64,000 nt of DNA from positions 23,042,652-23,106,651 of the forward strand of contig NC_083597.1 in NCBI RefSeq assembly GCF_020882245.1, read 5' to 3'. This DNA is from Rhopalosiphum padi (taxonomy: Eukaryota > Arthropoda > Insecta > Hemiptera > Aphididae). The position numbers and the translations under genes are program-made. The notes beneath the pieces were generated by a model, which saw only the letters and a program-made list of their open reading frames with translations, ran no database searches and had not been told where the DNA came from. Numbering within the stretch: the stretch's first letter is position 1; every line of letters begins with the position of its first letter. Shown piece after piece: positions 51,574 through 64,000 of this stretch.

Positions 51574-51804
51574 CAGTGCCGTAGCCAGGATTTTTTTTTC
51601 GGTGATGGGGGGGGGGCTTAATTTTTGATGGATTTTTCATATATAATTATATTGTCAGAAATACAGTGCAAACTTAATTTTTTATCATAATTGGCTATCG
51701 AAAATGTGATGCTTCGTTGCTTTATCACCACAAAATGATTGTCGTCTGACATTTCGGGGGAGGGGGGGCCTTAAGCCCGGAAGCCACTCTTGGCTACGAC
51801 ATTG
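51574..51804. mobile_element. Short MITE, CAGTGCCGTAGCC ends
   Basis: Left end CAGTGCCGTAGCCAGGA followed by a T-run and a G-run. The right end has a G-run, then TCTTGGCTACGACATTG. No target duplication is evident. Related to the elements at 19118 and 9358 by end sequence. Confidence 0.7.
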
Positions 51805-51917
51805 GTGTATACACATATAATAGTGTACACCGTACGCCATACGGTCAACTCAGTAAAATATATGTAGTACAGTGTAATACTATTAATAAATAGGTAAAAA
51901 ATAAATATATAATTATT

Positions 51918-52160
51918 CTATGACTTATTTAAATAGTATTATGCATTGGGCACTCGGGAATAAAATATGCGTCAATATCAATATGTCTCCTGGTTATCAG
52001 ATTATCCATAATAATAGTAGGAATAATAATTTATGCAAATGTCCATTATTATTTCATCCGGTTAAACAGCTAACTATGGCGTTAATAGAGTGCAGACCAC
52101 CATTGCCAAATGAAATGTTTTTATTTCCAAATTTAACGCGACATTTATTGATATGAATAT
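51918..52160. repeat. Outlying decayed copy of array blocks
   Basis: TATGCATTGGGCACTCGGG with AATAAAATATGC matches the blocks at 40531 and 46195. CATCCGGTTAAACAGCTA with the following CACCATTGCCAAATGAAAT matches 48720. So the array material once reached at least 52.1 kb. Open frames across it are chance. Confidence 0.65.
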
Positions 52161-54325
52161 TTTTCATTCTTTTGCACCGACTAACTTTCCTTATTAGATC
52201 GTCGACAGTGAAAAAGAGCTCAATTAGGAGCTCAACTATCTAGTATCATTGTGGGAAGTTATCTGGATTATGTAAACACTGTAAACTACGATGTGATGGC
52301 GTGATGCTGAGAAAGTGCTTTAATTAGTCTGTTTAAACTATTTATTTATTATTCACCAAATTGTATAACTATGTGTCTATGTATTATATTTATATTGTGC
52401 GTTTTGCTTACTCTTTTTATTTGTTTGACACTTTGACAGATTATTTCAGATACGACCTTTAGTTTTCTTTTCTTTTTCAATTTAAAGTGATATAAATTGG
52501 TTGGACAAAAAACTCAATACTGTACGGACTATACTGACTAGTACTGACTATAAATTTTAAAACTGTTAAGGTTCTAAAAGATGGCCACTAATTAGGTTTT
52601 TTATTTTACATAGCACAATTAGAAAAAATAAAAATTTATTTTCATCTCACTTTTTATAATTACCTAGTTAATTATCATAATTCAATAATTGTGTAATGTT
52701 TAATTATGCTCAAATTTCCTTCCTTATTACTTATTTTTATCCAAGTGTTATCAATTATCATATTTACTTGTTGGTGAGTCTTATTAGGTTCTGGATAAGG
52801 TAAACTGATGAGGATACCACAAAAATAAAGCAATTAAAAAGTATTAATTATTATTAGATATTGGTATTTAAGTGATATAGTTGATGTAGTAAAAATGTTT
52901 AAATATGCACAAAATATAAAATTACGCACTCGAAATATAAATACGTTTTAGTGGTTGTCTATCCAATGTATTATTTATTAGTAAAGTGGTTGGCAACCTT
53001 TTTGGACTTTTGGGCCCCATTCACGAATTAAAAAATTCGCGGGCCGGACAAAAATAAAAACTTTTTTAACTTTTTATTTAATTTTTTGTCCTAAGAGTTC
53101 AAGAATTCAAGAATTCAAGATAATGAGTTTTTATAAGATTGGGGACTATGGTGATTTTAAAATACTTAGTTATTATAATATTCTATAAACATTAATGAAT
53201 TGTGAAAATGTTTTAAGTATAATACATATATAATAGGTAGATTGGTAGGTACCTACTATTTCAAAAATTACGTGCATTTTATATTTTTGTAAAATCATTT
53301 TTAAGGACTATTATCTTTAATACAAACATTTTAATAAATAATAACAAAACGTTAACACAGGTAGATTGTAAAATTGTAAAATATAAATTATGAAGTTTTA
53401 AATAATATTAGTTGTACTTCAACTATAATGATATATTGATATGTACTTTTATTTTTGAATTAAAATGGTCATTGGTTATGAAAATATGAAATATAATATT
53501 GTACTTGTCTTAGTAAAATGATATAGGGGTATTAACGTATCGTGGTAATACTGAATACTATAATAGTTCCTAAATTTAATTATTTTATAAATTTGAAGTA
53601 ATATTAAATCGTGAAATGTGTTTATTCATAGCAACCGATTTTCATAGTAATTGCATGATAATATAAATTATCGGTGTAGTTGAACGTCGTAACTTTCAAT
53701 GTTCGAGGTAAACACTGCAGCCCATTTTTAACAGCCCTATTCGGAGTAATTGATATTCGTGGTAATTTATTCGGAGCAGTACTATATTCGGTGAAATCAC
53801 TTTTCGTGGCTATGGTGTTATCCCCATTCGGTTTGGGTAGTATCATATTTGTATTATTGCTACCGATATTGTGGTAGTTGATAGTTTGATACAATTTAAA
53901 GTCTATGGTCTGTACCGCGTTATTAAAATATAAACACTATTTAATATTTTAATAGCATTATAAGTTATTTCAGAACAATTTAAGTTGAAATACATTGAAA
54001 CTACTACAGTTCTACTTACTACTCGTCTACTCTTCAGTGTTTTACAATTGTCAACTGTAAACTGTATTACTGTAATGTACTTAATGTCACAATTTCTATA
54101 GGTAGTTGGTACTTGGTACTTTATTGTATCATCAATACAATTTTAAATTTAGTGTTCACTGCTCATAAGATAATTCCATATTTCAAATCATAAACTATTT
54201 TTAATGAATTGCTAAATGGGTAACGGGTATTACAAATTTACAACAAAATAAAATTAATACAACAATAAGAAAATTATGAAAGTTGACTAATTGAAGATTT
54301 TTTGATTATTCAACCAACATTCATT
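52161..54325. other. Spacer upstream of IntS9
   Basis: No gene seen. It contains a truncated hAT relative at 52986-53070 and a TTCGG-rich stretch at 53690-53880. Three tandem CAAGAATT words lie at 53098-53119. The IntS9 promoter should lie in the last few hundred bases, but no clear core element was found. Confidence 0.5.
52986..53070. mobile_element. Truncated hAT-type MITE
   Basis: GTGGTTGGCAACCTTTTTGG, then GGGCCCCATTCACGAATT and GCGGGCCGGACAAAAAT. This is the left half of the element seen at 38841. The right end is missing. Confidence 0.65.
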
Positions 54326-57300
54326 ATGAAAGTGGTAAGATAAAAAAAACAATAATTTTTTATAAAAACTAAACAAAGTTTTACAATTTTGATGTATTTA
54401 TAATGGTATATTTTTGTGTTTTATAAAATATATAGTATTGTTTGAGTGAAGATCCGAACAAACCATGTTTTGTGATAAAGTTAAAGTCAGTTACAATAAT
54501 GTTGGACTGTGGTCTATCAGCACACAGTGTTTTGAATTTTTTACCTTTATATCCAATACCAGACTGGAAACCAAATAAAGCTGCAGCTTGGATACCTAAA
54601 AACTTCTCTGACCCACAAATTGAAGGGGTATGCTATATTTTAATTACTGATTAGATTATCTATAAATTAAATATTATATTGTATTAAATAGGAACTTAAT
54701 GAATGTATGACTAATCAAGTACTTGTAAATTCTGCACCTGAATTTATGACACCACTAACTAAGTTAGTTGACTTTGCTGATATTGATGTTATATTGGTGT
54801 CCAACTATATGACCATGTTGGCTTTACCTTTTATTACGGAAAATACAGGTTTTAAAGGGGTTGTGTACATGACTGAACCGACTTTGCACATAGGAAAGTA
54901 GGACATTAAACATTTTTTAAATAATTATAAATGTATGTATTATGTAACATTTTAATTTATTTTTAGATTATTTCTTGAAGAGCTAGTAGATTTTGTTGAA
55001 CAGTCACCAAAACCTAATGTTGCTAAATACTGGAAGGAAATCTTGCATTTATTGCCACCGCCATTATGTAACAGTTTCAAACCTCATACATGGAAACAAT
55101 TATACAGCCTTGCACAAGTTAATTCGAGTTTAACACGTGTGCAGATGATCAGTTATGATCAAAAAATTGTATGTATTATAATTTCCTTTTACATCGGTTA
55201 CTCAACTATACATTTTGCCTTAGGAAATTACAGGTGCTTTGACTGTAACAGCTGTTAGTTCTGGTTATTGCTTGGGAAGCAGTAATTGGGTGATATATTT
55301 GGAAAGTAAGAAATTGGTTTATGTCAGCAATACTTCAACATTAACAACACATCCAAGGTATTATTATTTTTTATAAATAACAATTAAGTAAAAAGATTAT
55401 GTTTATAATATAGTGATTAATTCAATGTTTGTTTTTTTACCAAGACCCATGGATCAAGTTAACTTAAAAAATGCTGATTTAATGCTGTTAAGTAGCTTAA
55501 CACAAGCACCGGCCGCTAATCCAGATTCAATGCTAGGAGAACTATGTTTATCGGTTGCTGTTACATTGCGAAATAATGGTTCAGTACTTATTCCATGTTA
55601 TCCTTCAGGTGTTGTGTATGATTTATTTGAATGCTTATCATCTCACTTGGACAGTACAGCTTTAGGTCAAATTCCAATGTATTTTATTTCTCCAGTGGCT
55701 CATAGTTCTTTAGAATATTCAAATATTCTTGCAGAATGGTCAGTAAAAATATTATGTTTGTTCTAATAATAAATCAATTTATTGATTTTTTTTTTAATAA
55801 TTAGGCTGTCTCAATCAAAACAAAATAAAGTATACTTTCCAGAAGAGCCATTTCCACATGCACAATTAGTGAAGTCTGGACGTTTAAAGCATTTTAAACA
55901 CGTCTATACAGATGATTTATGGAACGATTTAAGACAAGTAAATATAAATGAACCATTTCATGTTAGGTTATCAAATTATAATTATTTTTTAATACTTTTT
56001 TAAGCCTTGTGTGGTATTTTGTGGTCATCCTAGTTTGCGATTTGGTGATGTAGTACACTTTGTGGAATATTGGGGTACAAATCCTCTGAACACAATTATA
56101 TTCACAGGTAAGTCTATTTTTTGTTAAATAATTAAGTAATAATTACATTTTATATTCTGGTCTAAGTATTAATTGGATACTCTTAAAAAATTATGTTTAT
56201 TTTTTACTAGTTGGAAATTACATTTTGAATAAACATCTTTTTGTTTATGATTTTAATAACATAATATTTTTTTATTGTATAATAATTTGATTTGATTTGA
56301 ACTTAAAATGTCAACAAATACAAATATAAAATAAAATAAGAGTATTTAATTATTTAAAAAAAAAAAATATGCAAATGTTATCCATCTTTTAATTTTAATA
56401 TATATGTATATACTAAAAATTATATCAAGCTTATATAATATATATTTTAATAATTATGTATTTAACTATTTAAGAATAGAAAATATCAATTTCAAATTCT
56501 TATCAATTAAAAAAAAAAAATTAGCTTTTCCATTTTTACATCCAAGCTATTGTAAATTATATCAATATTTGTATTTGTATCATCTCTTATTGGTTTAATT
56601 AGTATTAAATGATGATCAATTATTTTTATAAAGCATTGTCAGAAATAATAACTTATACCTAATTATTAATTTTATAGAACCAGAGTTTCCATATTTAGAA
56701 GCCTTAGCTCCGTTCCAACCACTATCTATGAAAGCTATGCACTGTCCTATTGATACAAGTATGAATTTCACCCAGGCCAATAAAATGATTAAAGATCTTA
56801 AACCAGCTGTGTTAATTCTTCCTGAGCGTTATGCCATTCCACCAGCTGGATTTGGTCATAAAAATGAATTTGTTATTGATCAAGTATATTATAAATTAAA
56901 TTATTAACAAAACATTTTAAATAAAATTGAATTACTCATATTATTATTATTGTTTTAGATTGATAGGAAAGTATTAACTATAAAAAGAGGTGAAGTTATT
57001 TCAGAGAAACTTGATATAAAAACAGTAAATGTACCATTTACAACAGAGATGGTGGTGAGTGTAACATTAAATGAATTACAATCTGGACTAAAAGCATCAA
57101 AATTTACAGCTGTTTTAGATACTAAAGATAATAAGTATAAATTAGATGTAAGTTTTATTATTGAATTATTTACTTTATTAATTATTCTATTTTATTCTAA
57201 TTGTTTTAAACATTTTTAGATTTTGAGAGATGACTTATTAGCAAATAAGACAACTGAACCTTATTTATTAGAAACATTATTTAAAAAAACTTATGAATGG

Positions 57301-57599
57301 GGACAACTGGATATTGATAGATTTTTACGTGCATTAACAAATGAAGGTGTAAGTGATCCTAAAATTGAACACAATGCACATGGATATACTATACATCTTG
57401 TAAGTCAACTTTTATTCAAATTTTAGATTCTAAGTGGAGCGATTATTTTTTACATTAATTATTTACTTGCTCTTAGAAATCAGAAGACACATTGATCCAA
57501 GTGGACGATAAGTCTACTCATATATTCTGCGAAAAGATGGATAAGAACTGGAGACTCAAACTTAGAAGTATTGTAATGGAGTGCCTTAATTCATTTTAA
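54326..57599 (+). CDS. IntS9: Integrator complex subunit 9
   Basis: The non-catalytic metallo-beta-lactamase/beta-CASP partner of IntS11 in the Integrator cleavage module, which processes snRNA 3' ends and ends transcription of many nascent RNAs. Exons: 54326-54334, 54436-54627, 54692-54897, 54967-55168, 55224-55357, 55445-55738, 55805-55937, 56005-56107, 56678-56883, 56959-57147, 57220-57399, 57477-57599; 656 aa, equal to the human length within a few residues. Matches run end to end: VTIMLDCGLS, DVILVSNYMTMLALPFITE, SGYCLGSSNWVIYL, THPRPMDQVNLKNADL, LIPCYPSGVVYDLFECL, YFISPVAHSSLE, GHPSLRFGDVVHF and FPYLEALAPFQPL. The HxHxDH metal-binding motif is absent, as in the family. The start exon codes only for MKV; the next exon begins YCLSEDPNKPC, where human has MKLYCLSGHPTLPC, which fixes the join. 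Convergent with exostosin-1. Confidence 0.95.
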
Positions 57600-57785
57600 A
57601 TACATTTATTGTTTAAAAGTAACATACACATCTCAAAGACTGTTATTTACATTAATCCTTATAATTGTTGTTGAAAAACAATGTACAATGTTCATAATAT
57701 AACAAATAATAGCTAAAACTAATTGGATACCAATTCAATTTGTTTATATTTTTTTCGAAAATTTGATACTGGGTCTTTGAATAAA
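57600..57785. terminator. Convergent polyadenylation region, IntS9 / exostosin-1
   Basis: The stop codons are 119 bp apart, facing each other. On the - strand AATAAA (plus TTTATT 57605-57610) lies about 110 bp past the exostosin stop and only 6 bp past the IntS9 stop. On the + strand the nearest AATAAA is 57780-57785, inside the last exostosin coding exon. If both are used, the two mRNAs overlap by well over 100 bp. Confidence 0.5.
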
Positions 57786-60700
57786 ATTGGATCAAATCTT
57801 ACACTTGATTGAAGCAATGGCATATAACCAAATAGCACTACAAAAGTGTTTAAACAAGTTTGTCTTTGCATAAAGTGATCTGGATCATTCCAAGGTGATC
57901 TATGGAATTATATAAACATACATTAATAATATAAATTGTACAATAAAGTATTGAACTAAGTAAAATAAGTTAGTGTGATATTTACTTTGGCATGCCATTG
58001 TTAGCTTGCTCTTTGTAATGTTTTCTCTGTGACACTTTAATCGGTGGACGACGGGTTACATGACTGACTAAAAAGTTCATGAGTATGTCTTCACAATTAT
58101 GAGATTGGTCAACTGTTTTGATTAATAAAGGACTTAACCATTTAGTATATAGAGTATTGTAGTATTGATGATAGAAAGCAGCCCCAGTGAGTATTATTGA
58201 ATATTCATTTGTCCATTTTGATGTATATAACCAAGAATCCTGTTAATTTTGAGGTGATTATTACTTATACTGAATGTGAGTTATGTAATTACACATGTTT
58301 TTTAGTTTCTGAGAAAAGCAACGAATGTATTGATTTTATAATGATTTATACTTTTTTATCTGTATTCACAATAAATAGTCAAAAAAATGCTTTGATTTTC
58401 AACTTTGAAGATGGTTTCTGATAATGAATGACTGTATTAGCTAATTAGCTATATAAAAATACATAGAGTGAAATAGGCTGGCATAACATCTACGCTCAGA
58501 ATCATTTGTCATGTACAATTGATATATCATTGAATTTAAATTTAATCCACTTGGTCACCTTTTTATTTTTGACAGCAATTTTTTTTTTTTAATTTTAAAA
58601 TTTAAACTTTGTTAACTGTTGAAATTTATAAAATAATGTTTAGTGATATTTCATTGGAGTTTAAAGTTTTAAATAAACTGTACATAATATTATTTAATAA
58701 TATATATTAATAATTAGGTTTTTTTTTGTCATATACTTGTATACGGTCTACCACACAATATGGATTCAATTCGATTAACTTTAATAACTTTATATGTACT
58801 TTTATTAAATTATTGATTATTTTATTAACAATCGAAAAGTGATTGATGAGTAACAAATCATGTACCTATCACAATTATTTATTTATATTACTATTATTGT
58901 TATAACTATGATTATTATCTATTTATCTGTTATTTATATTATTACGAACGAGTTATTATTATACTATAGTACAGGGGTGGCCAAACCACAGCTTCGCGTC
59001 ATAGACTTTTGCGGCTCGTATCTTATTGTAACAGTTTTACAAAAAAAATTATGAATTTATGTATGACTTTTCTTTTTTTTTACATTTTGGCTCTTCCATA
59101 TTTATTAATATATTTGGTGGCTCACGAGTCTCTTCTCACTGGCCACCCCTGCTTTTAATGAACCACCCCTACCTTTAATTAACAAAATATTAAATAGAAA
59201 AATTATACTGCCCTTGTATGGACTTTTATTTTGTGAGTTTTTTCGGGGCGAGTTTACTTTTTGGGGGTTTTTTTCACCTACTGCATAAATTAGTAAAATA
59301 ACATTTCTAATACAATATCAAGAAAATGTGAAACAGATTAGTATCTTTTGACATTTTATGACTACACCAAGAAAATATGTATTTGCCAGAACTACAAGCC
59401 CTGCCTTGATTATTACATATCAGTAAGTAAAAATTAATACAAAACCTTGCTATTGTCCCAGTAATGTGATCTAGCTGGAAATCCAACTATTCTATCAGGA
59501 AATGATTGCCAGACATGAAATGCAAAATCAATTTCATCAGTTGTCAATACTACATCATCATCCAATGATAATACAGCTTCAGTCTTAATAAATGGTAATG
59601 GTTCAAATCTTCTACAGCCATTTCCAGATGATACTAATATTTGTATACCAGCAATATTTTGGTACCCACTTTTACCACTGTTTTCAGCACATGAATTTAT
59701 TATTATCTAAAATAAAAATGATATAATTTAGTTCTATAAGTATTATGTATTTCTATATAATTACTTGAGTTAAATATTTGCTTGCAGCTATGTTACGAAC
59801 TAATCGATACAGTGGTGAGTTTAAACTGTTATGTTGTGAAAATATTACTACAGTAAAATTAGGACTGGGTTGTTTACCAAGTAGATGATAATTGAATGGT
59901 AAATTAAAATTAAGATATTCAGTATATGAATGTTGTGAGACAAGAGCTCCTGGAGATGTGTTCCAAACTATACCATCCCGAGATTGGAATTTAGGTAAAC
60001 GTTCTTTAATTATCTGAAAAAGATTCAAACTACAAATAATTCAAATAAAGATATCACAATTTAAAAATAACTACTTCAAATGTAGTAAACACAATTTTTT
60101 CAATTGTGTTAAAGTACTGTTCCCATAAAATTTGTGTTTGTTGTCTCAAAGCAAAAAGTTTAGTTTCTGATATTGAATGAATCACTTCTGGTACTTGAAA
60201 CAGCAATCTCTCATCAGCCCATATCACAGCTTTATTCCAGTCTATCACTTCATCAAAAGGTAGAGCCCAATTATTGGACAGTAGAACAGGTATACATCCG
60301 GCCTGTAAAGCTTCCAAAAATCTGTAAGATCCTAATCGACGGCCTCTAGGAACTAGACAAAATGTTGAATTTTTAAGTAAGGATCCATAATCATATCTAA
60401 AAAGAAAAAAATAATTAATTTTTAAATTGTTATGCAGTTTTAAATTGCATTTACTTTTCGTATAAAGAGTTATCAACATCACATCTTTCATCCTGAGCAT
60501 CTTTCCAGTTTTTGCCGTGTTTACATGTTGTTACTACAATTGTGTCCTTTCCATTGTGTAGATGAAAAATAGAATTTCGAGTCTCAGACCCAATGCCAAG
60601 AACATATCGCTTACCTTTGAACGCCAGTTTATAGTTTTTAGTAATAGGATATGTATTGGAACGAACAAATCCAGGTTCACCGCCCCTTTCTGGGTGTTTC

Positions 60701-61793
60701 TATAAAAAAAAAAAATGTTAAATTTATTACATTACAGTTAAAAATAGTGTTCATAGTAATCACTTTGTGGAATAATGGGAATGAAATATCAAAACCAGGT
60801 CTCATATTAGTGACTGACATACTAGCTTTGGCTAGAATAGCATCTCCGGTATGAAATCCAAGGTCATCTTCATTGTAATCTGGCCAAGAACCAGAATACA
60901 GATTAAAAATGACATGATTTCGACCACCGTTCCAATGTCTGAGTCTCTGCATTTTCACAGGAATATTGCGCAGATAGTCTGGAGATAAGGGATCTCGATC
61001 TAAAGTATCAATAGCTATCACAAATACACAAGCTTTGGTGTATTCATCTGTGTAATACCTAGATTCCACAATAATATCCAACATTTTCTGATACAAAACA
61101 CTACGGGTTGAAGTCATTAATCCACTAGACTCTAGTTCAGACAATGGGTATACAAACACTCGAAAATCGTTTTCACACCGTGAAGAATCAAAACATGTCT
61201 CCATTCTGAAAAAAAAAAATGTTGTCATACATTAAGTCTTAACTTCTAAGTTGATTAAACAAATAACAAAAAATTAACCATTTCTATGCTAATAACATAT
61301 AGGATTATATGCTTCTTTAAAAATAAACTTATTTTCAGTCAATGAAACTTAAAAATTGAAATATATTTTTTCTGTCAAGATTTTTCAGTAGGTATATCAA
61401 CAAATGTACTTAAGTATTGCAAAATAAAATTCTTAAAATATTTTTTTTTTATTCATCAAGCAATTATTCTAAAAATTAATAATGTAGCGCAGAAAAAATT
61501 AATTTTTACTAATAATGGTAATCATAAATAAACCTGCAGAGCTTGTTTGTTTTTCTATGTGATGTGTGATATGGTATTTGTTGTCTAGCTTCATAAGTTT
61601 TTGCAGCAGGAGGACGACCAACTTCTACATTTTGTTGCCAGTCGTCCATGAAAGATGGTAGATTTTCCACATTGTTGACATTGTAGGTTAGATGAAGCAA
61701 AGTATCTGGTTTTCTAGTTGTTTTTAGTAAACACATAACTAAAATGAATAAGATAATGAACCAAAGTAATATGAATCTCTTTTTTGCTTGCAT
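57719..61793 (-). CDS. ttv: Exostosin-1 (tout-velu), heparan sulfate co-polymerase
   Basis: A Golgi/ER type II glycosyltransferase that extends heparan sulfate with GlcA and GlcNAc, working with EXT2. Exons (5' to 3'): 61793-61534, 61205-60764, 60699-60455, 60396-60075, 60013-59765, 59706-59446, 58239-57986, 57899-57719; 737 aa against 746 in human. MQAKKRF opens the protein exactly as in human EXT1. A membrane anchor FILLWFIILFILVMCLL lies at residues 7-23. The exostosin domain starts at about residue 90 (METCFDSSRC, VFVIAIDTLDRDPLSPDY, HVIFNLYSGSWPDY, FCLVPRGRRLGSYRFLEALQ). The GT64 domain carries AVLSLDDDVVL, with the metal-binding acidic triplet D555-D557 (human EXT1 has LDED here), then GFPARSHYWDNSK, YTSKWTNEYS, ILTGAAFYH and HNCEDILMNFLVSHVT. 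The C-terminus RKKYKQIELVSN matches the family end. Intron 6 (1.2 kb) contains a hAT-type MITE. Confidence 0.95.
58972..59151. mobile_element. hAT-type MITE in exostosin-1 intron 6
   Basis: Starts CAGGGGTGGCCAAACC and ends CTGGCCACCCCTG, inverted ends. The interior has CTTCGCGTCATAGAC and GGCTCTTCCATATTT. No clean 8-bp duplication remains. 180 bp, non-coding. Confidence 0.75.
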
Positions 61794-63219
61794 AGTTTTT
61801 GTTTTTCAAAGTAATTATAAAAAGGTCATGTTAACGATTAAATTTTTCTGTTTTTGACCACATCAAGCAAATATAAGTATATTGTGTAGTTGTAAGTATA
61901 CACAAATTGAGAAACGATGTAGGTGACAGAAAACCCATGATTTTAATATCAATTTTAAAGTTAAATTCAATATTTTAATGTTTACAACACAGCTACAGAT
62001 TTCAAATAATAATATAAAATGATTGCGGATTACACTAAGTAAACATTAAATAGTACTATTTATTACTACCAGTTGTTAGTACTTAGTACTCACTACTCAG
62101 TAATAACTAATAAGCAATCGAATCGGAAAACGGAAAATAAATATTACAGAAAACATTTTGTTTATACAATAGTTAATAATACTTGTTCTGTGATACTATG
62201 ATACATTGATACCATATCACAACAACCCGGTTTAAGATATAAATTTAGGCGGGACGGGTACAGAATTCCAGATTTAAAAAAGCAATATCTAAAATGCCAA
62301 CCTCCAAAGCTTAGATAAAATCAACATTCCCGCAAAGTTTTTGAAAAAAAAATGTATTTTTATTTTATATTTTTAAATTAATTATATTATATACTTTTAA
62401 CAATACATATAATAGCATTTGCTATATATATATTTATTTTATAATATTAAACTTGTACGTTATATCATTGATCATATAAACAATGGTTATACATATTACA
62501 TACAGACATACAGTACATCAGTTTTATTTTTAATTACATAAAACATTTTAAATTTTAAATTTTAAAAACAGAACATTTTAAATGTTCGTGTAATATATTT
62601 TTAATCATTTTTTGATTATCTGTACCCCTTCGGTCTCAATTATTGCGAATAATCGACTTGTGATCTTAAGTATATGTAATTAGGTTACTACCTTTGATGG
62701 GTTTATTGTATATTTTTGTAAAACTGTCAATGAATGTAATATGTTATCGTAACGAATGATAATATGTAAAAAAATTTACAATTTACAATTGCCCGAACAA
62801 CTATATCTTACCCAGACATTGATAGTGCTCCGAAAGTTGTGAAAATGTTTTATAATGCGTATGTAACTTCTTCAGCAGTTCAGCACGTTTGTATTTTAAC
62901 GGCCGAAGTGGCGAAGTAGTACGTATTTTGTGAGATGATTCTTGTAAACCAATATAAACTTATACTTACCATCTTATTGTGTTTGCATATTTAAGGAAAT
63001 TCGCTTTTCAGCATTGTACAGTAGAAACCAATTTTTAATTTGCAAAGAAAGATGTCTAAAAGTCGATAATGTGCCACAAATCAAAATTTCATCCTGAGAG
63101 ATAGCAGAGAGTACGAAAACTTTCAAATTTGGGTAGTCAGAACCCAGAATTCTGACCGATGTACGTATGTATAAAGATGTAAAGCACGGATGTGCAAGTG
63201 AAGCGGAGTGACTATATAC
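61794..63219. other. Upstream region of exostosin-1, no gene seen
   Basis: Probably holds the exostosin-1 promoter and any untranslated first exon. GGCGGGACGGGTACAG near 62250 and GGCCGAAGTGGCGAAGTAG near 62901 are GC-richer islands. No coding frame recognised. Confidence 0.5.
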
Positions 63220-63420
63220 ATATCAAAATGTCTGCACGCAGGGTCCCACAGGGGGGGGGGCTGATGGACCATGAGTACAGGGGCCCGGCTATTTTAAGGG
63301 CCTGTGGGCCCGTTGAAATTTATTTGTAATTTTTGAAATGGGCACGGACAAATATTTAGTACAGGAGCCCGAGATTGTATGTGGGGGCCCTGTCTACATG
63401 GAAGCAGATATGCAACAATA
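63220..63420. mobile_element. GGGGCCC-rich transposon remnant
   Basis: A run of ten Gs at 63251 is followed by repeated words ACAGGGGCCCGG, GGGCCTGTGGGCCCG, ACAGGAGCCCGAG and GGGGGCCCTGT. They lie in both orientations, as in the ends of some aphid MITEs. No clean ends could be set. Confidence 0.45.
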
Positions 63421-64000
63421 AGTGATATAAAAATAAAAATAAAAATAAATTATTATATTTTATAATAATATAATATTATTCATTATATTTTGACTATAAT
63501 ACTTTAGGATTAAATATTATATTATCCATTTATTATCAATATACAAAGGCCATTTTCAGGGCCGTACCTAGAAAAAATTTTCAGGAATCTTAGTAAGTAT
63601 AGTGTATAAAATAATGATAATAACCAAGATTATTCATGTATTTAATTTTTTGTATTTTAGCTAATACTCTTATTGTACCTATAAGTTACAGATGGTATAT
63701 ATAACAATTAACAATAAATAAATTTAAAAAACAGGTTTTCCATTCAAGTTTTTACTAATTTTTTATATTTATAACTTTTTTTATTAATTTTAATTATTAT
63801 ATTACACTTCTAAAATTTAAGCCTACATATTCATTTTACTTCTGAATTTCTAATTGTTTAACAACAACAAAAATCAATATTTTTATCCTACCAATAGTCA
63901 TAATTTGCTATTGACAGTCCTAAGGGGGAATCGTAAGTTCCTACACAAGAGTAACACGTAGACAATTACATACGTTAATTCCTACATATGTGATGTGTAA
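63421..64000. other. Non-coding spacer with one element edge
   Basis: CAGGGCCGTACCTAG at 63558 looks like the left end of a CAGGGCCG-type MITE, but no right end is seen before the window stops. No gene. Confidence 0.5.

Noticed and set aside
1..64000. tRNA genes
   Set aside because: I looked for GGTTCGANNCC-type T-loops with matching acceptor stems and found none; occasional TTCGAAT words lack a cloverleaf.

Overview
The window is strongly AT-rich animal DNA with short GT-AG introns and many words such as TAGGTACCTA. That style, together with the protein sequences, fits an aphid (Hemiptera: Aphididae). This is an inference from style and gene content; the species cannot be named from the sequence alone.

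Layout. 1-20.8 kb has no recognisable protein gene. It holds foldback and short non-autonomous DNA transposons, microsatellites and one possible transposase remnant. 20.8-29.8 kb carries Lipin on the + strand (12 coding exons, 858 codons) with a strong candidate for a second, mutually exclusive last exon. 30.1-32.1 kb holds Rabenosyn-5 (- strand, 447 aa), convergent with Lipin. 33.6-34.8 kb holds mitochondrial ribosomal protein S28 (- strand, 171 aa). 36.3-49 kb is a nested tandem array of about 1.8-2.3 kb units. Each unit carries a short conserved exon-like block on the - strand. One block (40729-40842) and the terminal exons near 36.4-36.9 kb are intact; the others are broken by stops and indels. 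I recognise no family for it. 49.5-49.9 kb has a frameshifted + strand coding remnant. 50-54.3 kb is repeats and spacer. 54.3-57.6 kb is Integrator subunit 9 (+ strand, 12 exons, 656 aa). 57.7-61.8 kb is exostosin-1 (- strand, 8 exons, 737 aa), convergent with IntS9 and probably overlapping it at the 3' ends. 61.8-64 kb is non-coding.

The five named genes are unrelated housekeeping functions: phosphatidate phosphatase and nuclear signalling, early-endosome recycling, mitochondrial translation, snRNA/mRNA 3'-end processing, and heparan sulfate synthesis. Exon junctions were set by hand from GT/AG sites, reading phase and family similarity. All five open frames close exactly with consistent phases. 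No tRNA, rRNA or CRISPR array was seen.
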